Source of the DNA: Geosiphon pyriformis
Taxonomy: Eukaryota; Glomeromycota; Glomeromycetes; Archaeosporales; Geosiphonaceae
Reading direction: 5' to 3'
Assembly (NCBI GenBank): GCA_016748015.1
Contig: JAAOMT010000484.1
Coordinates: 361,379 to 373,409, forward strand
DNA length: 12,031 nt
Each line of letters starts with the position of its first letter. The stretch's first letter is position 1. The notes beneath the pieces are model-generated. The model saw nothing but the letters and a program-made list of their open reading frames with translations. It searched no databases and was not told the origin of the DNA. Position numbers and translations under genes: made by a program. Of this stretch, positions 7,753 through 12,031 are shown one piece after another.

Positions 7753-9601
7753 TTTATTTTGGGCCATTTCTTTTTTTCCCTAAAATCAATTTATTTCAAC
7801 CAAAAAGTAAAAAAACACAAATGGTATAAACTCTACCTTTTTTTTTGAGTAAAATATCATTAAATCGTGGAATTGAATCTGACAATCTTGAAAGAAACTT
7901 TGACGTTTGGATTTTTAGATTATAATCTATTCTTTTATTAAAATTATGAATTCATTATACTGTAGCTTTCAGTCTACAAAAGGTTTGTAACTGTATTTTC
8001 AATTTAAAAATATAATTTTCGTAGAATAAACATATTTAAGCAAAAAAAGAAATGTAAACTAAAAAAAAATTATCATTTCTAATGTTTAAAAGCATTTTAA
8101 GTAAAATCTCTATCAAACTTTCAGAATTATTGATCTCATAAAAAAGTGTTCACTTCTTTTTACATCAATATCTAATAAATATAGACTCCAATTCGCAAAA
8201 TTTTGGATTGCCAAGAAAAATTCTACCCTAACCAATAAAATTTCATGAATACATCTATTTCGGATTGCAGTTATTTTGACTTTTCGCTTTGTTGTTCGTT
8301 ATCAAAAATCTCCCAAGAAAAATTATAATTATACTTTATTATGTTTTTTAGTAAAAACAAAGTTAACCAGTTAAAGAATGTTCAATATAATTATGAGTAA
8401 AAGATTTAAAACTTGGCAAAAAAGAAAGTTTTCTTTTTGATTGACCCTCGTATAAGAAAGATTAAATTTACCTAAATATTCAAAATATTCTAAAAAGAGT
8501 AAAAGAGGTTTTTTAATCTGAAAAAGAAATTTATTTTAGTATCTTTAAAAAGAGCTGGTAAAAAGGGGGATTTTAGCGAATTACGGTATTGTCGCATAGT
8601 TAAAGAGAATAAGACGTGTAAAAATATGTCATTTTCTCATTTGAATAAATACATTTTTTATACTCTTTTATCACAAACTCTGAACAAAAAATGAGTCGAA
8701 TTATTTGTATCGAGAGATGTGCGGGCTTATTTATGGGGTGTGTTTTCTCTAATTAAGCCACGTTAATGTTTAAAGGTTAGAATCAATGGAAATTTGCCGC
8801 CAACTCTTAAACTGTTAATCTTTATAGGAAAATATCCATAAATGGCCAAGTTCAGAGAGTCTCATTGGAAGATAAAAATTAATTATGCAGAGTGAAGCTC
8901 AAAAGATATGCTTCCTTTTCTTTTGATATAAAAAAGAAGTATGAACTCTTTCAAATACCCCGAATTGGACATCAATTATACCACTAAAAAATAACCCTTG
9001 ATCCGAAAAAGTTTAGTCATGAAATATACTTTATGAGACTATACTGTTCCCTATTCATCTCTTTATTCAAGTTTTTTAAATGGTTCAACACACTCATAAC
9101 GTTTAAAAAATGATTCAAAGCTTTCAAAATATTTTTATGAATTACAACAAAATTTTTTTTTTACAAATGATTAAAATCCAAATTTTCTTAACAAAATGAT
9201 TGAAAAAATTAGCGAGGATTAGGGTTTTATTTAACTCAAATAACATTCACTCCTAGGTTGAGCGATGTCTAAACAAAATTCTTCAATTAATTAATTTATC
9301 AATAAAAAACTGGCGAAACGCAATCTTAAATTGGAAAAACGCGAAGAACTGACTGTCATGTTTTCAATGGCAAAATATACTAAAGTTTTTCTCAAGGTTG
9401 CCTTTTATGTTGCTCATTTTACATGGTATTAAGTATAGTAGTATAGTCATGTCGAAATTTCACAAAGAACCATTCCGATCAACTGATCGACATAAAAGAT
9501 ACCCTAGATTTTTCTCAATTAGAACATCATAATTCTCACGCACTAAAAAGATAAAAAAGAACCTTTTAACCAATTAAGATTTCTTTCCTCCCTTAAAAAA
9601 T
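7753..9601. other. AT-rich spacer and upstream region of the paraoxonase gene
   Basis: No gene is supported. Around 8690-8900 the composition is somewhat richer in G and C, but no long frame, tRNA cloverleaf or known motif was found. A tandem 8-mer (AGTATAGT twice, 9432-9447) is enclosed by ACATG (9421-9425) and CATGT (9448-9452). Immediately before the paraoxonase start the sequence is pyrimidine-rich (TTTCTTTCCTCCC, 9581-9593), as is common ahead of fungal start codons. Confidence 0.5.
9476..9489. promoter_or_regulatory. CGATC-N4-GATCG inverted repeat upstream of the paraoxonase
   Basis: CGATC and GATCG are perfect 5-bp arms around AACT, 112 bp before the ATG and just ahead of an A-rich CATAAAAG that could serve as a weak TATA-like element. 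The regulator is unknown and the site is unproven. Confidence 0.25.
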
Positions 9602-11081
9602 ATGGTATCCTTAAGTGTAAAAATCCTCACATTTATCGTCATACTCATTTCTTTATTTTTTCCCTTTTTGCGAGAGACTGCTCAGCTAATAGGAATATTT
9701 AGAACAATTCCAGCTTATGATGGTCATAAAAATTGTGAAGTAATTTCAGGTAAACCCATGTTATCACAAATTCAAATCGGAGTGATGATTAATTCAATGC
9801 GAGGAAACTTGAATTTTCAGGAACAGAAGCTTGTGAAGATATCGTCATTCATCATCCGAGTGGATATGCTTTCATGGCTTGCTCCTCTCACCTCGAACGA
9901 ACAGCCCAATATTGGCCTCCTCTTGGTTTATATAATAAAATGAATTTTCAGCCTCGTAATCAAGTTTGGTCATACAATATTGAAGTGAGGAATTTGAAAA
10001 TATTGTCACTCATTGAATTCAACTTTTATATTCAGTTTAAGATTTACCTCATTTTTTAGACGAGTGAACTTTCTCCTTTGACCCTGAAAAATTTTCCTGA
10101 AACTACGGATTTCAGTCTTCATGGATTAGGCATTTATGAAGAAACAGCCGACCCTACCAAACTATATCTATTTTTAGTGAACCATCGACGTTCAGGGAGC
10201 GTTATAGAGGTATTTGAGCACACGATCGGGACAAAGGAGTTAAGCCATCGCGAAACTGTTTCCCATGAGCTCATCGTCACCCCTAATGACGTTGTGCCTG
10301 TCTCATCGAATGAATTCTATGTGACTAACGATCTTGGTTATAAAGAACCTGGAATCATGCGAGAGTTTGAGAGTAAGTTTTAAATTAGTAACTGAGACAG
10401 AGGTGTGAACCTAAATTTTTATTCAAACATGGCCCTTCCGTTTTTATCATATATAGTTTACACCAGAAGACCATGGGGAAACGTCGTTTTTCATTCTTCG
10501 ATTACAAACACAACAGCTATCGTTGCCGGAAACATAGCATATGCAAACGGAATCGCATCGAATTGGGATCACACCAGGCTATACGTTGCCTCCGGTATAA
10601 ACGGGAAGATCATTATTTTCGAACGACGATCAGATAATCGTTTAATTGAAATTGAAAATGTCAACTGTGGAATTGTTATTGATAATATTTCTGTCGATGA
10701 AGAGACTGGTGAAATATACGCCGCAGGTAATGTTCTTGAAAAAATAATCAAAAAATTTCTGTTTTGGGATTTATCCATTTTCAGCATATAAAACTTTAAA
10801 CTAACATCAAAATAAACTTAATAGGAATACCCAAGCCGCTTATGATAGCTAAATACTTTAAAGACACTACTCGCAAAGCACCAAAACCTCCGGTCCAGAT
10901 TCTTAAGGTATCAAATAACACAGCTGAAGACAAATATTTAGGCAAAAAGTATACGATTTCAACAGTATTAGAAGATTCTGGTCATTTCGCTGGAATTTCT
11001 ATTGCAGCAGTGGACAAGAAACGAAATACTTTGTTTCTTGGGTCAATCCTGGGCGAAAATTGGAAATGCAAACTTCCGTAA
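9602..11081 (+). CDS. Paraoxonase/arylesterase-like protein, five exons, 383 aa
   Basis: Exons are 9602-9749, 9821-9984, 10060-10372, 10457-10726 and 10825-11081 (1152 nt). Residues 5-22 form a hydrophobic N-terminal helix, probably an uncleaved signal anchor as in animal PONs. Motifs align with PON1, whose numbers are given in parentheses from knowledge of that family. Calcium ligands are E55 (E53), N180 (N168), N239 (N224), D284 and N285 (D269/N270); D56 matches D54. His pair: H125 in LHGLGIY (H115) and H146 in LVNHRRSGSV (H134). Disulphide pair: C45 in KNCEV and C380 in NWKCKLP (C42/C353). PON1 H285 and H184 have no counterpart (GIPKP and TNDL here). The length is close to the usual ~355. 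Known: these propellers hydrolyse lactones and aryl esters with a catalytic calcium. Inferred: a membrane-anchored or secreted lactonase/esterase; natural substrate unknown. The C-terminal CxL ending fixes the stop at 11079-11081. Confidence 0.9.
9750..9820 (+). other. Paraoxonase intron 1 (71 bp, phase 1)
   Basis: The donor is G|GTAAAC and the acceptor TTTTCAG|GA. Joining restores GTEACED, the conserved Glu-Asp calcium motif. The intron has no in-frame stop, so retention would give a frameshifted 113-residue product ending at 9943. Confidence 0.9.
9985..10059 (+). other. Paraoxonase intron 2 (75 bp, phase 0)
   Basis: The donor is GAA|GTGAGG and the acceptor ATTTTTTAG|ACG. The splice gives ...WSYNIE-TSELSPLTLKNF in one frame. 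An earlier TTCAG at 10031-10035 would enter AT-rich sequence with stops and is rejected. Confidence 0.87.
10373..10456 (+). other. Paraoxonase intron 3 (84 bp, phase 1)
   Basis: The donor is GAGA|GTAAGT, a strong consensus, and the acceptor ATATATAG|TT. The junction codon is ATT, giving REFE-I-YTRRPWGNVVF, and an in-frame TAA lies just inside the intron. Confidence 0.85.
10727..10824 (+). other. Paraoxonase intron 4 (98 bp, phase 1)
   Basis: The donor is GCAG|GTAATG and the acceptor TTAATAG|GA. The junction codon GGA gives IYAAG-IPKPLM, continuing the propeller strand after the DNISVDEETG calcium-binding segment. Confidence 0.87.
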
Positions 11082-11315
11082 AAATGGTTGTGAAAATATC
11101 TTCCTCTGAAGAAATTGCAAAGGTTTATGAGTAAAATAAAATTCATAACCAATATTCGAGTGACGAGGAGATATCAAAAATTCACGCTGGAAAAACTTGT
11201 CAAAAATGAATCAGAAATTGTCCCTAAACCAAATATAAAACAACTCTTTACCATGGAAAATAAAAAGCCTTCGGACCATGATCTAAAACAAGCCGTTAAA
11301 TTCTTGTTCATCTGA
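11066..11315 (+). pseudogene. Frame-broken coding-like sequence after the paraoxonase stop
   Basis: Two frames follow each other. ATG at 11066 opens 22 codons (ending SSSEEIAKVYE, stop 11132-11134), overlapping the last paraoxonase codons in another frame. A second frame from about 11115 runs 66 codons to a stop at 11313-11315 and includes VPKPNIKQLF and KKPSDHDLKQAVKF. The stretch is rich in Lys, Glu and Asp and GC-richer than what follows, so it looks formerly or still coding, but I recognise no family. It may be the paraoxonase 3' UTR, a decayed gene end, or the last exon of an unannotated gene. An AATAAA at 11135-11140 and another near 11265 could end the paraoxonase transcript. Confidence 0.25.
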
Positions 11316-12031
11316 TTCTTGATTTTTTATTTATCTCGTATTTCAACTTCCGACCTGATTACTTCTCTGTTAAAATCTCCAAATGAATATAGGCTAAAGT
11401 TTTCTGCATGGATTTTTACGTTTTTTAATTTGATCGATGTTGGATTAACTCAAGTAAATTTTAGAAACAAGATATTTGAGATTACTTTTTGATGGATTGA
11501 ATCGATCCACCAATCAATGCCCAGAGAAAAATTTCCAGGGTACCTTTTAAGTCCTCATTAATCTCAAGTTCCCATCCATTACATCTAAACCCTTTATTTC
11601 TGCCACAATGTTTAACTTTTTTAAACTTTGCATGTGTCCTATCAATATCGTGTTATTTAATTTTGGCAATTATTTTTTTTTGGTAATAAATTGTCAAATT
11701 TCAATGTTTTTTAATGCATTTGAAGTAATATAATTAAACATTTCATATGGTATCTTTTTTACTAAAGCCCATTTGAATTTTTTGCATTTTTCTCTTACAT
11801 TATAAATGAAAAAATTTTTGCTTTTTTTCATTGTTATTTTGTTTGTTGCAACCAAAAAACTTGATTTTTCATTAATTTTGATAATGTACTATTTTTATTG
11901 TATATGTTATTCTTGTGTAATTTTTATATAGTTATTATTAATTTTTGCATTTCTTAAAATGATTTTTTAAAACTGGCTAATGTATTGCCTAAATCTTTTT
12001 GTTTGCACTTGTTATTAGCCTAAAAAAAAAA
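11316..12031. other. AT-rich spacer at the right edge
   Basis: No gene is supported. The part at 11480-11600 is slightly richer in G and C and includes GGATTGAATCGATCC, a short inverted repeat with 4-bp arms. The remainder is T-rich, with an AATAAA near 11694 and ten A at the window end. No frame of useful length was found. Confidence 0.55.

Noticed and set aside
8722-8760. GGCTTA...TAAGCC inverted repeat in a GC-richer patch, considered as an RNA gene
   Set aside because: Only 6-bp arms with a long spacer; no cloverleaf, A/B boxes or other RNA hallmark.
9218-9228. Telomere-like TTAGGGTTTT
   Set aside because: A single copy; not a repeat array.
10569-10787. 72-codon minus-strand frame
   Set aside because: It is opposite paraoxonase exon 4, whose conserved calcium motifs fix the coding strand.

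Overview
The window looks like nuclear DNA of a fungus with a very AT-rich genome, most likely an arbuscular mycorrhizal (Glomeromycotina, Rhizophagus-like) or related early-diverging fungus. This is inferred from the long AT-rich intergenic stretches, abundant (TTA)n microsatellites, genes interrupted by short GT-AG introns (71-109 bp), and an arrestin-like protein with a Ser/Thr-rich tail. The species is not proven by the sequence alone.

Two multi-exon genes are well supported. (1) On the minus strand, 2847 down to 843, lies an alpha-arrestin-like protein. One 109-bp intron joins the two exons into a 631-residue protein with an arrestin N-like and C-like core and a long, Ser-rich, partly basic tail. 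(2) On the plus strand, 9602 to 11081, five exons and four short introns encode a 383-residue paraoxonase/arylesterase-type six-bladed beta-propeller. It keeps the calcium ligands, the two central histidines and the disulphide cysteine pair of the PON family. There is no sign that the two genes work together: they are 6.7 kb apart and belong to unrelated processes (cargo/ubiquitin adaptor versus membrane-anchored or secreted lactonase/esterase).

Region by region: 1-842 is AT-rich and must contain the arrestin 3' UTR. 2848-3414 is the arrestin upstream region, with a TATA-like run, a two-stem inverted repeat and a 16-bp near-palindrome. 3415-3692 contains a weakly supported two-exon small ORF (65 codons plus stop) on the plus strand, divergent from the arrestin. 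3693-9601 is about 5.9 kb of AT-rich spacer without a convincing gene. It holds microsatellites ((ATC)5, (TAT)10, (TTA)20, (AAAAT)5, (AT)7), palindromes, and a 121-bp GC-richer island bounded by 10-bp inverted repeats (7632-7752) that may be a small mobile-element relic. After the paraoxonase stop, 11066-11315 carries coding-looking but frame-broken sequence, and 11316-12031 is AT-rich spacer.

I did not find rRNA, tRNA, CRISPR, a complete transposon or a novel multi-gene system. The most useful results are the two spliced gene models, the candidate small gene at 3415-3692, and the island at 7632-7752.
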